The notes: a model not told the origin generated them from the sequence alone. DNA of 64,000 nt from Vibrio hepatarius (GCF_011806575.1 NZ_JAATOO010000023.1:1-64000); one strand, 5' to 3'. Shown: positions 25,737-35,694, counted from the stretch's first letter. Translations and numbers: made by a program.

Positions 25737-25900
25737 AGTGATCTCCTGTTATCGCTACGCCGGATGAGTGTGGTTCTATTTTAGTGCCGTTTTGGTGCAA
25801 GACACTAGTCAATAATCCTTAGCAACGGTTAAGAAGTTAGTACCACTTAGCAAAATCCATTACACTTGCGCTTGTTAAACTACCAGTTTCGGAGCCCATC

Positions 25901-26680
25901 GTGCAGTTACAACTTATTTGTGAAGAGCCAAGTCAACTTGAGCAGCTAGAAAGTATCGCCCAGCGCTGGGGATTAGAGCACAGCTCAGACAGTGAGTTCG
26001 CGTTAGTGTTGACGGCTGGACGGTTGGAACTGCGAAAACTAGACGAACCCAAGTTAGGTGCAATTTTCGTTGACCTAATCGGCGGTGCGGTTGGCCATCG
26101 ACGCAAATTTGGTGGTGGTAAAGGACAGGCGATAGCCAAAGCGGCTGGGCTCAACAAAGGCGCAACGCCTACGATACTTGATGGTACCGCGGGCCTTGGA
26201 CGAGATGCTTTTGTCCTTGCGTCACTTGGCTGCAAAGTACAAATGGTTGAACGCCATCCAGTGGTTTCGGCGTTACTTGATGATGGTCTACAGCGTGCAA
26301 AACAAGACCCTGAAATCGGTGGTTGGGTAGGTGAGCGAATGTCGTTGATTCACGCCTCAAGCCACACCGCATTGGATGACTTAGCTCAAGACGAAAGCTT
26401 TACTAAACCAGACGTGGTGTATCTAGACCCGATGTACCCACACCCAGAAAATAAAAAGAAAAGCGCGTTGGTCAAAAAAGAAATGCGCGTGTTCCAGTCT
26501 TTGGTCGGCGCTGATTTAGATGCCGATAATTTGCTGCAACCAGCGTTAACACTGGCGACGAAACGGGTTGTGGTGAAAAGACCCGATTACGCCAATTGGC
26601 TCGCGGATCAAAAGCCGACGATGGCGATTGAAACCAAAAAGAATCGCTTTGATGTTTATGTTAAAGCATCAATGACTTAA
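25901..26680 (+). CDS. rsmJ: 16S rRNA m2G1516 methyltransferase RsmJ (259 aa)
   Basis: It methylates guanosine 1516 of 16S rRNA. Motifs are HRRKFGGGKGQ, the AdoMet site LDGTAGLGRDAFVLASLG, and the catalytic YLDPMYPHPENKKKSALVKK. It starts with GTG at 25901 after CGGAG and is full length for the family. It stands as a single gene in the plus direction. Confidence 0.96.
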   Translation: MQLQLICEEPSQLEQLESIAQRWGLEHSSDSEFALVLTAGRLELRKLDEPKLGAIFVDLIGGAVGHRRKFGGGKGQAIAKAAGLNKGATPTILDGTAGLGRDAFVLASLGCKVQMVERHPVVSALLDDGLQRAKQDPEIGGWVGERMSLIHASSHTALDDLAQDESFTKPDVVYLDPMYPHPENKKKSALVKKEMRVFQSLVGADLDADNLLQPALTLATKRVVVKRPDYANWLADQKPTMAIETKKNRFDVYVKASMT

Positions 26681-26780
26681 TGCCCATTGCTGCAATCTGA
26701 ACGCACGAAAGCCTTGCGTAACCCTTCGAGAGAGAGTATATCTTACTAAGAACTATTCGTATTCTTGTGTGGGGTAAGGT

Positions 26781-27362
26781 ATGTCGAAGCGACTGTGTAA
26801 AATGAGCCGTAAACAAATCGCAGACAACCTAGGTGAGATCCATCGTTTAGTGGTAGAGCCTAAGTTTGTTTGCCGCTCTTGTGCGCGCTCATCGGCTTCT
26901 AAAGGCGCATTGTGCAAGCCTGCTGCCATTCCTCCTCAAATGTGTCAAACCGCCCCTGTTGAACAGCAGAGAGCGTGTGGTTTGCTCGCCGAAGCGTTAC
27001 CCGCGCCGATTGGACCATCAACAGATAATCACAGTGAACGCAAAGCACAAGCGGTGCGCCGTGTGATAGAACGAGTGAAAGAGAAATCGGCTCGCAACCA
27101 AGTTAACCACGCTATTCACGAAGTGTCCGTCATGCCGACAGCTCCGTCACTGGACTTATCGGATAAAAAGGCACTGAAGAAAGCTAAGAAGGCATTGAAG
27201 AAGCAGTATAAGCAGCAGAAAAAGCTGTTTAAGCTCGCTAAGAAACAACACAAATTATTGAAGCGCCAGCGTAAACTCGAGGCGCAAGTTAGTGAGAATC
27301 AAGCCTTGGTGAATGTGATTCCGAGTCTGCTCGAAGTGCAGAGCGAACCACAGGTGCATTAA
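26781..27362 (+). CDS. Lysine-rich hypothetical protein (193 aa)
   Basis: I do not recognise a family. The N-terminal third has six cysteines (CRSCARSS, LCKP, QMCQ, RACG and an early CKMS) that could bind metal. The C-terminal third (about residues 130-170) is a very lysine-rich predicted helix or coiled coil (KKALKKAKKALKKQYKQQ). It begins with ATG 26781 after GGGGTAAGG and ends at a strong terminator, so it is a single-gene unit. A nucleic-acid or ribosome-associated role is possible from charge alone. Confidence 0.75.
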   Translation: MSKRLCKMSRKQIADNLGEIHRLVVEPKFVCRSCARSSASKGALCKPAAIPPQMCQTAPVEQQRACGLLAEALPAPIGPSTDNHSERKAQAVRRVIERVKEKSARNQVNHAIHEVSVMPTAPSLDLSDKKALKKAKKALKKQYKQQKKLFKLAKKQHKLLKRQRKLEAQVSENQALVNVIPSLLEVQSEPQVH

Positions 27363-27369
27363 GGACATA

Positions 27370-27402
27370 AAAAAACGCTCTCCAATCGGAGAGCGTTTTT
27401 TT
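27370..27402 (+). terminator. Terminator after the lysine-rich gene
   Basis: The stem AACGCTCTCC / GGAGAGCGTT with loop AATC is followed by seven T. The next 200 bases to 27605 hold no gene that I can see. Confidence 0.92.
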
Positions 27403-27605
27403 GTTTAACCTGAACTTGGGATAAGAAAGACTATAACTCTTTGATTTTAAAATATAGATACTTTCTTATAACTCAGTGCTGAGATTCTAGATGCATAACT
27501 AGGCAAAATCATAAGTCAATAGCTGGTCTATTGTGTTGATTTTAACGACGTTAGGCGCTAGAAGAGCTGTACTGAGAGGCTTAGGTTATCCCTAGTTCAG
27601 GTTAT

Positions 27606-28487
27606 TCAGCTCGCAGCGCGATAGCTTTGCTCGACTTTACGCTTCACCCAGGTTTCGTTGACCCACAGTGAGAACATGATAATGGCCCCGCCGATAGCTA
27701 AACGTAGCAAGTCCACGTCGCGGTTCCAGATCACGATGTTGACGATAAGGCCTGCTGGGACCAACGCGTTGTTCATTACCGCCAATGCGCCCGCATTAAC
27801 CATAGTCGCGCCTTTGTTCCAAGCAAAGTAGCCCAGACCAGAAGCAATCAGCCCGAGATAGATCAGAATTCCCCATTGCGTGCTGGTGGTCGGCATTTTC
27901 TCCAAGTTACCCATCAGCGCGAAAGCAAGCAATGCTACACACAAAGCACCAAGATAGAAGTAGCCAAAGATAGTGTGTTGAGGAAGGTCGAGAGGCTTTT
28001 TCTCCATCAGGTATTTATACCCGACTTGGCCAATCGCAAAACAAATGTTCGCGCCTTGTACGACTAAGAAACCGATGACAAAGTTTTCGTTAATGCCGGC
28101 AAACTTAATGAAGGCCGCGCCAGCGACGGCGATTGCGGCTGTCAGTAAATACCAAGGTGAAAAGCGACCTTTCAAAAAATCATAGAGCAAAGTGACGTAG
28201 ATCGGCGTAAATACAGTAAAGAGTAGAACTTCGGGTACCGAGAGCAATAAGAACGACTGGTAGTAAAAGCAGTACATCAAGCCTAGCTGAAAACCGCCAA
28301 TAACCATCATTTTAGCGATCAAAGACTTTTCAACGCCTTTAAACTTTAAGAAAGGAATAAACACTAGGCTGGCTAATGCAACGCGCATTAACACAGAAAA
28401 CCATGAATCAACCTGACCAGCGAGGTAAACGCCGATCAAGCTGAACGAGAACGCCCATAATAGGGTGACTGCAGAGAGATAAGCCAT
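27606..28487 (-). CDS. EamA-family transporter (293 aa)
   Basis: An inner-membrane carrier of the drug/metabolite superfamily with about ten hydrophobic helices arranged as two EamA repeats. The second begins near residue 145. It resembles the carboxylate/amino-acid/amine exporter group. The substrate is unknown. It lies downstream of uspA on the same strand with about 55 bases between. Confidence 0.85.
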   Translation of the reverse strand: MAYLSAVTLLWAFSFSLIGVYLAGQVDSWFSVLMRVALASLVFIPFLKFKGVEKSLIAKMMVIGGFQLGLMYCFYYQSFLLLSVPEVLLFTVFTPIYVTLLYDFLKGRFSPWYLLTAAIAVAGAAFIKFAGINENFVIGFLVVQGANICFAIGQVGYKYLMEKKPLDLPQHTIFGYFYLGALCVALLAFALMGNLEKMPTTSTQWGILIYLGLIASGLGYFAWNKGATMVNAGALAVMNNALVPAGLIVNIVIWNRDVDLLRLAIGGAIIMFSLWVNETWVKRKVEQSYRAAS

Positions 28488-28543
28488 GATTAATACTCAT
28501 TATCAATAATTGCTCTGCAGTCTATACGAAAACTGTCTAACTA

Positions 28544-28969
28544 TCAGTCTTTAAGTGGCACGACCAATAGGTCAACCGGTGTACAGTTAATCAGTTGACG
28601 AGTGGAAGAGAGTAGCTTGCTCCAGAAGTCCTGATGATGACCGCACACGACGAGGTCAAAGTTAAACTCCTGAATCGTTTCACACAGCTCGTTGCCCAAG
28701 TCGCCGCTACCCACCAAGGTATGCTTGATCGGGAATTGCGCGTGGTCTGCAAAGTCCTGCAACTGTTTTTGCGAGGCTTGAATCGCTTGGTGCTGCGTTT
28801 CGGCAAGGTTGATGTCAATTAAACCGGTATATAGTTCGGCATAGTTCACATCGATATGAACAAACGACACTTCGGCGCCAAGAGGTTTCGCAAGAGACAC
28901 CGCTTTATCGATCAAAAGTTTACTGTCTTCAGAGAGATCGACGGCAACCAAAATATGTTGATAACTCAT
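28544..28969 (-). CDS. uspA: Universal stress protein UspA (141 aa)
   Basis: A cytoplasmic Usp-fold protein. It starts YQHILVAVDLSEDSKLLIDKA and has GSGDLGNELCETIQEF and LVVCGHH, then a C-terminal serine region. The length and the start agree with UspA, which in enterics lacks ATP binding and is induced by growth arrest. It is divergent from ftnA, and uspB lies beyond ftnA, so the two stress genes bracket the ferritin gene. Confidence 0.93.
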   Translation of the reverse strand: MSYQHILVAVDLSEDSKLLIDKAVSLAKPLGAEVSFVHIDVNYAELYTGLIDINLAETQHQAIQASQKQLQDFADHAQFPIKHTLVGSGDLGNELCETIQEFNFDLVVCGHHQDFWSKLLSSTRQLINCTPVDLLVVPLKD

Positions 28970-29124
28970 AGTGCTATCTCCTTTTAGGTGATTAACTAAA
29001 GATTAGCACCAAGGTTGGATAATTTATGTCGCAATGATCTCAGATCCACATTCACCCGACAAAGTGTTATGGTGGTCGGCATGATATAGTCAGTTAAAGT
29101 TCATAGACTTAGTAGGAGTGGCAA

Positions 29125-29652
29125 ATGCTTTCTCAAGCAATGGTTGATCAATTGAATGAGCAAATTAATCTCGAATTTTTCTCATCCAATCTATACTTAC
29201 AAATGAGTGCTTGGTGTGAAGATAAAGGTTTTGAAGGTGCAGCCGAATTTTTACGTGTGCATGCCGTAGAGGAAATGGAGCACATGCAGCGTCTGTTCAC
29301 CTACGTGAGCGAAACAGGGGCAATGCCGATTCTAGGTGCGATTGAAGCGCCAAAACATGAGTTTGTAAGCCTGGGTGAAGTGTTCCGCGAAACCTATGAG
29401 CATGAGCAAATGATTACTGCAAAAATCAATAAGCTCGCTCATCTAGCGTTTACGTCCCAAGATTACTCAACTTTCAACTTCTTGCAGTGGTACGTAGCTG
29501 AACAGCACGAGGAAGAGAAGTTATTTAAAGGGATTTTAGACAAGCTAGACTTAGTGGGTGAAGACGGCAAAGCGCTGTTCTTTATTGATAAAGACCTAGC
29601 GGCTCTAGCAAAAGAAGGTTCATCTTCGATTATGGATGCCCCTGCTGAATAA
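29125..29652 (+). CDS. ftnA: Ferritin FtnA (175 aa)
   Basis: A four-helix iron-storage protein forming a 24-subunit shell. Ferroxidase-centre residues are visible: Glu17 (INLEFFSSNLYLQMSAW), Glu50 and His53 (VEEMEHMQRL), and Glu94 with Gln/Glu in helices 3 and 4 (YEHEQM and WYVAEQHEEEKLF). AGGAG precedes ATG 29125. The length is typical of bacterial non-heme ferritin. Confidence 0.96.
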   Translation: MLSQAMVDQLNEQINLEFFSSNLYLQMSAWCEDKGFEGAAEFLRVHAVEEMEHMQRLFTYVSETGAMPILGAIEAPKHEFVSLGEVFRETYEHEQMITAKINKLAHLAFTSQDYSTFNFLQWYVAEQHEEEKLFKGILDKLDLVGEDGKALFFIDKDLAALAKEGSSSIMDAPAE

Positions 29653-29725
29653 ACTTCAGCGAAAGACTCTGTAAAGATCGTCTTTTTCTTCTGGGCATCA
29701 TATCCGAAGATGTAAGGGGGAAAAG

Positions 29726-30049
29726 ATGATCACTGTCGATACCATTCTATTCGCGCTAATGCTGGTTACCATCGTTAATATGGTCAGATACCTAACTGCG
29801 CTGCGTTCTCTTATCTACATTATGCGTGAAGCACATCCTTTGCTTTACCAACAGGTGGATGGCAATGGTTTCTTTACCACGCATGGTAATGTCACCAAGC
29901 AGGTGAGACTTTTCCACTACCTTAAGAGCAAAGAGTATCACCATCATCATGATGAAGTGTTCACTGGCAAGTGCGAGCGCGTGAGAGAGCTGTTTATCCT
30001 CTCTACCTCGCTGCTTGGAGTGACCTTATTTGCTGCGTTAATTCTCTGA
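29726..30049 (+). CDS. uspB: Universal stress protein UspB (107 aa)
   Basis: A small inner-membrane protein with a hydrophobic helix at each end (residues 5-20 and 90-107). Shared UspB sequence includes VNMVRYLTALRSL, LLYQQVDGNGFFTTHG, KQVRLFHY and CERVRELFIL. In E. coli it is sigma-S dependent and linked to ethanol tolerance. It has AAGGGGG just before ATG 29726 and a strong terminator after. Confidence 0.94.
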   Translation: MITVDTILFALMLVTIVNMVRYLTALRSLIYIMREAHPLLYQQVDGNGFFTTHGNVTKQVRLFHYLKSKEYHHHHDEVFTGKCERVRELFILSTSLLGVTLFAALIL

Positions 30050-30099
30050 TTGGTGAATTGGCAATCAGTTCGATTGCCGCTAGAATAGCGACCTAATTT

Positions 30100-30131
30100 G
30101 CAAAGGATGTGCGTTTAGCACATCCTTTTTT
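30100..30131 (+). terminator. Terminator after uspB
   Basis: The stem AAAGGATGTGC / GCACATCCTTT with loop GTTTA is followed by T residues. Confidence 0.9.
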
Positions 30132-30162
30132 ATTGTTTAGTGGTTTAGTTTGAGTGGTTGTC

Positions 30163-31356
30163 ATGGCAGAGAAATTTGACGTTGTCATTATCGGAGCAGG
30201 TGCCGCAGGGTTAATGTGCGCTGCAGAAGCAGGTAAGCGTGGACGTAAAGTGCTGGTGCTGGACCATGCAAAAAAACCAGGGCGTAAAATTCTGATCTCT
30301 GGCGGCGGTCGTTGTAACTTCACCAACTATGACGTGACAGCTAAAAACTACCTGTGTAGCAACCCTCATTTCGTTAAATCGGCGTTGGCTCAGTACACCA
30401 ACTGGGACTTTATCTCGATGATCTATAAGCACGGGATTGAGTTTGAAGAGCGCGACCACGGACAACTCTTCTGTGTCGGTGATTATGACTCGAAAGACAT
30501 CGTCAAAATGCTGATGGCTGAGTGTGACTTACCGACCGTTGAGCAGCGTTACCAGCAAGACATTCACCATATCGAAAAAAGTGAGAGCGGATTTATCCTG
30601 CACGCCAACACCAACGTGATCGAATGTGCATCGCTGGTGGTGGCAACCGGTGGTCTCTCTATGCCGAAATTGGGCGCGACGCCATTTGGCTATAAGATTG
30701 CCGAGCAGTTTGGTTTACCTGTGCTGCCAACTACAGCGGGTTTGGTGCCGTTTACGCTCCATAAAGAAGACAAAGAAGACTTTGCCGAGCTATCGGGTAT
30801 CGCGATCCCAGTCGAGATCAAATCAGAAAACAATAAACTCTTTAAAGAAGCGCTGCTGTTTACCCATCGTGGCTTGTCTGGACCATCTGTATTGCAAATT
30901 TCGTCATACTGGAAGCCGGGTGAGAAAGTAAACATCAACCTAGTGCCGGAAGTGGACGTTGATGAGCTATTGGCGCGCTCGCTGGAAAAACATCCAAACC
31001 AGACCCTAAAAAATACCCTGTCTAAAGTGTTACCCAAGCGTTTAGTGGAAGTACTGATCGAACGTAAAGTGCTGGAAGACAAACCACTTAAGCAATTTGG
31101 CCCTAAGCAACTCAAAGCGGTGACTGAAGTACTCGAAAACTGGCATATCGCGCCTAATGGCACTGAGGGTTACCGAACCGCAGAAGTGACGCTTGGCGGC
31201 GTGGATACTGATCATTTGTCGTCAAAAACGATGGAGTGCAAGAACGTCAAAGGTCTGTATTTCATTGGCGAAGTGATGGACGTTACTGGCTGGCTAGGTG
31301 GTTATAACTTCCAGTGGTGCTGGAGCTCCGGTTTCGTTGCCGGGCAGTGGGTGTAA
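30163..31356 (+). CDS. NAD(P)/FAD-dependent oxidoreductase, YhiN/HI0933 family (397 aa)
   Basis: A predicted flavoprotein. The N-terminal dinucleotide fold is VVIIGAGAAGLMCAAEAGKRG, followed by the family motif GRKILISGGGRCNFTN. The C-terminal FAD contact is FIGEVMDVTGWLGGYNFQWC. ATG 30163 is taken; an in-frame GTG nine bases upstream lacks better signals. The YhiN/BaiN family has no settled physiological substrate. It is a single gene ending at a terminator that faces the DUF1566 genes. Confidence 0.92.
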   Translation: MAEKFDVVIIGAGAAGLMCAAEAGKRGRKVLVLDHAKKPGRKILISGGGRCNFTNYDVTAKNYLCSNPHFVKSALAQYTNWDFISMIYKHGIEFEERDHGQLFCVGDYDSKDIVKMLMAECDLPTVEQRYQQDIHHIEKSESGFILHANTNVIECASLVVATGGLSMPKLGATPFGYKIAEQFGLPVLPTTAGLVPFTLHKEDKEDFAELSGIAIPVEIKSENNKLFKEALLFTHRGLSGPSVLQISSYWKPGEKVNINLVPEVDVDELLARSLEKHPNQTLKNTLSKVLPKRLVEVLIERKVLEDKPLKQFGPKQLKAVTEVLENWHIAPNGTEGYRTAEVTLGGVDTDHLSSKTMECKNVKGLYFIGEVMDVTGWLGGYNFQWCWSSGFVAGQWV

Positions 31357-31367
31357 GTGCCTAATCA

Positions 31368-31417
31368 GAGTCATTCAGCTCAAGTGAAGTAATCAGGCTG
31401 AATGACTCGTTATTTTT
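31368..31417. terminator. Terminator between YhiN-type gene and DUF1566 gene
   Basis: A 12-bp stem GAGTCATTCAGC / GCTGAATGACTC (31368-31379, 31397-31408) is followed by TTATTTTTT on the plus strand. Confidence 0.88.
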
Positions 31418-31445
31418 TCTTAACCAGAACAACTAAGTACCTGTC

Positions 31446-32147
31446 TTAGGGCGTTTTCCTGACTAAGCGCAGCATGCCACTAGGTTTCAGTATTAGTGCG
31501 GTGGTTTTTGTCGGGGTGTCAAACCCAGAAAAGCCAACAACGGTATAACTCAGCTCTTTTTTGTTATCTATGAACGCCGTGTCCGATGTCACTGAATGCC
31601 TTCGATATGCTTTACCTTTTTCACTTTCGGCTCTTGCCTTTGCAATTTCGTCATCTAAACCACCCCATGGAATTCTTGTGTGCACGAGATCATCAATTTC
31701 ACTGACAGTCTGATTCACTGTGTAGCTGAAGCTTGGGTAATACGCAGGGGTGCATTGTTCGTTGTAGATACTCATTAGCTCTTTGACGTTGGGTAGTCGC
31801 CAAGACTTGTCGCTGTAATCTAAACGTTCATTTTCAAGCGCAAGTGCCTCCATCGCCGCTTTGCGGTTGTTTGGGTATTTCCCTCCCTCTAAATCATAAG
31901 GGACGATAGGCTGCCCTTCACAACTATGTTGATCGGCACTGAGCGTTTGACCGACAAAGCAGTATGACCATTGCAATCCAGTTGCCTTATCATTGACCAC
32001 TTTGAAGTCGCCTGCATCAGTGACTATGACTTCTTGGTGGAAGCGATTATTTGGATTCAACTTTGCGTTGGGTAAACAGTTTTGAGTTTGTTCTACCGCA
32101 TAAGAAGATGCTGATAAAAAAACGAGGCTTAAATGTAAATATTTCAT
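31446..32147 (-). CDS. Secreted DUF1566 (Lcl-type) protein (233 aa)
   Basis: The N-terminus is a signal peptide (MKYLHLSLVFLSASSYAVEQ, cleavage near residue 18), so it is exported. The body is a DUF1566 domain: ATGLQWSYC, WRLPNVKELMSIYNEQ and a closing aromatic region. DUF1566 is the C-terminal domain of the Legionella collagen-like adhesin Lcl and is common in secreted vibrio proteins. It is the second gene of a pair, starting 13 bases after the large lipoprotein gene, whose C-terminus has the same domain type. Confidence 0.85.
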   Translation of the reverse strand: MKYLHLSLVFLSASSYAVEQTQNCLPNAKLNPNNRFHQEVIVTDAGDFKVVNDKATGLQWSYCFVGQTLSADQHSCEGQPIVPYDLEGGKYPNNRKAAMEALALENERLDYSDKSWRLPNVKELMSIYNEQCTPAYYPSFSYTVNQTVSEIDDLVHTRIPWGGLDDEIAKARAESEKGKAYRRHSVTSDTAFIDNKKELSYTVVGFSGFDTPTKTTALILKPSGMLRLVRKTP

Positions 32148-32160
32148 GAGTTACTCCTTA

Positions 32161-35100
32161 TCAATCATTGGTGTTAAAGCCGTCGCTGACTAGCATCAGT
32201 GGTTTATTGAGTATGATGGCGTCAAAATTGGCTTCTATTCGATAAGGGTTCAATGTTCTGTATTTTTTACCGTCTATGCTTGGTGAATCTAACCACATTA
32301 CATTACGTAAATTTGGGAAGTATCGTTCATCGATATTTTGTGCTCTGTTTTTACCAAAATCGATTAAGCCATAACCTTCCTGTAGCCTAGGTAAGCGCCA
32401 GTTATCCAATCCACAACGTTTGTCGTTGTTGACCCACTTTATTTGATTTTCCACCGTACACTGCTTGGGATCAGTCAACACGCTATTAGTGTCTGGTGAT
32501 GTGCAAGTCCCTTTAAAGGTGTCAGAGAGCCCTGATGCATCCATAACGAATGTATTGTCGTTGTCATAGATCGAATAGTCGTCTTCTTCGCGTCGGTTGT
32601 GTTTGGTCTCCCAAACCAGCCCTGTGTGTGCATCCAAAACACACGCAAAAGGCTGCTGGTTGTATGACAGGTCTTGTCGAACTAACGGCTTTCCTTGGTT
32701 GTCGAGCTTGAGGTAACGCGCGCCCAAGATCCCATCTTTATCACTGTTTTGTGCGAGTCCAGTGAGTAGGTCACACGCTAAGCTGTTGTCTCTACCACGC
32801 GTGCTGTCATCGCCATTTATCCCTTCTTTTACGCGAGAGTCGGCAATATGAAGTTGATTTGGAACATACGTCATCAGTGTGCTTGGACTGCCGCTATTAC
32901 TCTGAACACGAATATAATATTGAGCTTCAGAAGCAAGACCACTGATGGTTGTTCTTAGTTTTTCCGTGGAAACAACATGTTGTGCATGGGCAATTTGCGT
33001 GAAGCTTTTTTCATCCCATCCAAGTGTATAATTGGTCGCCGCTGGTTGCGTGTCCCAGCCGATGGTTACCCAAGACCCTGCCTCATTTCTGCCTCTGCCT
33101 TCAATCCGTAGCCCTAACAGTTGGTTTTCTTGGATTAAAGATTGGCAAGTTGGGGCCAATCCGTTTGTCGGGTAAACCGTTACCCAACTACCAGGGCGTA
33201 CGCCTTTTGGAAAGTAATAACTGTCTACGTTTGAATCGCTCAGTAGTGAGATCATTTCCTGAGTAATGTGAGATATATTGAGGTCAAGGTTCTCTATCAG
33301 TAGCTGGACAATGGAATAGACGACGGCTAGGCGTTCCTGCAGATACTCTACTTCAGGGTAAGTATTATTGTCGGTGATACGATTGTATTTTGCCGCCATA
33401 TCGATATTAATTAACGCCAGCAAGTCGTCATAAAAACTGCCTCGTTCTACGAGGTCGATCATCGAACCGAATATTTGTCCTTTTGCTTGTAACGCTGCAA
33501 ACGCGGCTAATAGCTCAATCTGCTTACGTGGCATGTGGCGATATTTTTCGACAATTTCTTCGTGCTTCCACGGGAAAATATAAGTATTAGTCCCGTAACT
33601 TGATACCGATTGCTTTAACAGCAGTGCGGCTTGAGCGGTGCTAACGTAGCCTACATTCAAGCGTTCTAGCTCTGTATGTTCAAGGATGCCATTGTTGTTG
33701 CCTTGTTGCTCGTCTAGCTTGGCAATTTCACAAAAGGAGCCCAGTACTGAACGCAGTTCTACACTCGTTTTATTATCGCGGAGGTGGATAGTCAGCGTAT
33801 CTTGCATTTCATCCGCGGTGTACTCTTCTCCGTTCTCGTAAGGTTTTCCCGGATTACATCGAGAATAAAAGTTATCGATATCTCGTAATGCAATGGTGGT
33901 TACAAAATCATTTTTACCCGTTAGATCTAGCGTGTTTAGCCGTTGGCCTTGACCGTTAATCAAGCCTACAGGCTGGTGGCGCAACGGATATAGGCCTTTA
34001 TCATAATATCCGCCAAGTTCAGGGTTTGGTCGGCTACCAAGGACAATGCTTAGAGAGGCTTGTTCAAGCTCTTTCGGGAAGCGACCACTAATACGTAAAT
34101 ACCGTATTGGCGCCAAAGACAGTAGCGCGTTTTTGAATGGGTGCTTGTGATTGGCGAGTACTAACTCTTGAACCTTGCGTTGAAAGATGAATGTTTTTTG
34201 CTCATCAGACGAGAAGGCATGTGCGAGCTCTGGATAGGTGTTTATAGCGTTGAGATCATTGGTAAATTGGGACTCATAGTGTTGCCATAACGCCTGTGAG
34301 GGTGACTCGACAGCCTTTTCTAAAACCTTCGAGCCAATATGTTGCCGTGTATTTTCGCCTGTAGGCCATTGCATAGGTTTAATGGAGAAAACATAGTCGC
34401 CACTTTTGCCTTCAGTCAGCGCGTTTTGGGCGTTTTGATATACTTCTCGCATCGTATTAGCGTCGATTTGCAGTGTAAGTTCGTCGTCATTGATCCTATC
34501 AGATAACCCTAATTCCTCTAACGTATCTTCCGTCGCGGGGATGGTATAAGTCCCTTCAAACCGGGTTGCTTCACCATCTCCTGGGTTCAATACGCTAATT
34601 TGCTGCTCAAGATCGCGTGCCCGCCATTCGCTCAGTACCACTTCTATGCTCTTATTGGCCCCCAGAAGTTGGTACAAAGCGGCTAATTCAATCACTAATT
34701 GCTGGTTGAATACCAGTTTCTTTTGCACTGTGTATGTTTGAGCAACGGTGAGAGATAGCTGCTTGTAGGTTGCTTTTCGGTCGTTGTCTCGATTGTGTAT
34801 GGTGCGAATCTGAGAAGTATTGAGCGTAATCGCTTTTTGTTCATCAGGTATGTTTGGATCACCGTTAAGTGATAACCATTGTTCCGCTGAAAGTGGAAGC
34901 ACGTAATTGCCAAAATACTTCTTAAACCGTCCCTGAGAAGCGACGTGAGAGTTCACGTTTTGTTGTTGTTCTTCCGTTAGGTCCAGCAATGTGGTTTTAC
35001 TGTTTTCTGACAGGTAACTACGAACCGCTTCATACTTGTCTTGGTATGGCAGATTATTGTAGCGACTTAGTTCTCCGTCTAGGAGATATTTAGCCACGGT

Positions 35101-35694
35101 ATTAAACGCCAAGGTTACGGGATCCAGAGACATTGATGGCACTTCGAGTTCATCCACTAGACCATCATCGTTACTGTCTAACTTTAGCATATTGCGCAGG
35201 CTATCAAGCTCCGTCATGAAATATGACGGGGAGTTAGCATCAATATTGGCCGCCGAGTAGGCCCGAGCCGAAATAACGTCAGGTGTAGTAGTTAATTTGC
35301 TCCCCTCAACTGTCACGATCTGATCGTGCGGCCATTGTGACAACTGAAACGTATACTCAAATCCACCTTCTTCAACTGTACTCTGCCATTGTTCACAAAC
35401 CTGACCGGAACAGACTTTAAATGCGTACGTATCAGTTTTCTGGCTGCCCGCGACAGGGCCTGAAATCGTTAACGTCGACCGGCTGGTGGGCAGGGCGGGT
35501 GGTGTGACGTTACCACCACTTCCGGGTTGGGTTGACGGTGGGGCTGGACTTCCCGGGGTAGTGCTTGAGTCAGAGGTCGTACCGTTTCCTGAACCATTAC
35601 CCGGCGAGGTTGAATCCGAGCCTGATGGCTGATCGCTACAACCGCTGATCGCCAACACGATTGCTGCAGACAAAACAAGCTGTCTAAAGAGCAT
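32161..35694 (-). CDS. Large surface lipoprotein with FN3-like and DUF1566 domains (1177 aa)
   Basis: The signal peptide ends in a lipobox (VLAISGC), so Cys at about residue 19 is probably lipidated. A Ser/Gly/Pro/Thr-rich low-complexity linker follows. The middle is helical and unrecognised. A fibronectin-III-like segment lies near residues 870-960 (WDTQPAATNYTLGW and AQYYIRVQSNSGS). The C-terminal about 200 residues are a DUF1566 domain (TGLVWETKHN and WRLPRLQEGYGLIDF). ATG 35694 with AAAGGA upstream is used instead of a TTG 18 bases earlier. It is divergent from the flp-tad operon, so an adhesin or pilus-associated role is suggested by context only. Confidence 0.82.
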   Translation of the reverse strand: MLFRQLVLSAAIVLAISGCSDQPSGSDSTSPGNGSGNGTTSDSSTTPGSPAPPSTQPGSGGNVTPPALPTSRSTLTISGPVAGSQKTDTYAFKVCSGQVCEQWQSTVEEGGFEYTFQLSQWPHDQIVTVEGSKLTTTPDVISARAYSAANIDANSPSYFMTELDSLRNMLKLDSNDDGLVDELEVPSMSLDPVTLAFNTVAKYLLDGELSRYNNLPYQDKYEAVRSYLSENSKTTLLDLTEEQQQNVNSHVASQGRFKKYFGNYVLPLSAEQWLSLNGDPNIPDEQKAITLNTSQIRTIHNRDNDRKATYKQLSLTVAQTYTVQKKLVFNQQLVIELAALYQLLGANKSIEVVLSEWRARDLEQQISVLNPGDGEATRFEGTYTIPATEDTLEELGLSDRINDDELTLQIDANTMREVYQNAQNALTEGKSGDYVFSIKPMQWPTGENTRQHIGSKVLEKAVESPSQALWQHYESQFTNDLNAINTYPELAHAFSSDEQKTFIFQRKVQELVLANHKHPFKNALLSLAPIRYLRISGRFPKELEQASLSIVLGSRPNPELGGYYDKGLYPLRHQPVGLINGQGQRLNTLDLTGKNDFVTTIALRDIDNFYSRCNPGKPYENGEEYTADEMQDTLTIHLRDNKTSVELRSVLGSFCEIAKLDEQQGNNNGILEHTELERLNVGYVSTAQAALLLKQSVSSYGTNTYIFPWKHEEIVEKYRHMPRKQIELLAAFAALQAKGQIFGSMIDLVERGSFYDDLLALINIDMAAKYNRITDNNTYPEVEYLQERLAVVYSIVQLLIENLDLNISHITQEMISLLSDSNVDSYYFPKGVRPGSWVTVYPTNGLAPTCQSLIQENQLLGLRIEGRGRNEAGSWVTIGWDTQPAATNYTLGWDEKSFTQIAHAQHVVSTEKLRTTISGLASEAQYYIRVQSNSGSPSTLMTYVPNQLHIADSRVKEGINGDDSTRGRDNSLACDLLTGLAQNSDKDGILGARYLKLDNQGKPLVRQDLSYNQQPFACVLDAHTGLVWETKHNRREEDDYSIYDNDNTFVMDASGLSDTFKGTCTSPDTNSVLTDPKQCTVENQIKWVNNDKRCGLDNWRLPRLQEGYGLIDFGKNRAQNIDERYFPNLRNVMWLDSPSIDGKKYRTLNPYRIEANFDAIILNKPLMLVSDGFNTND

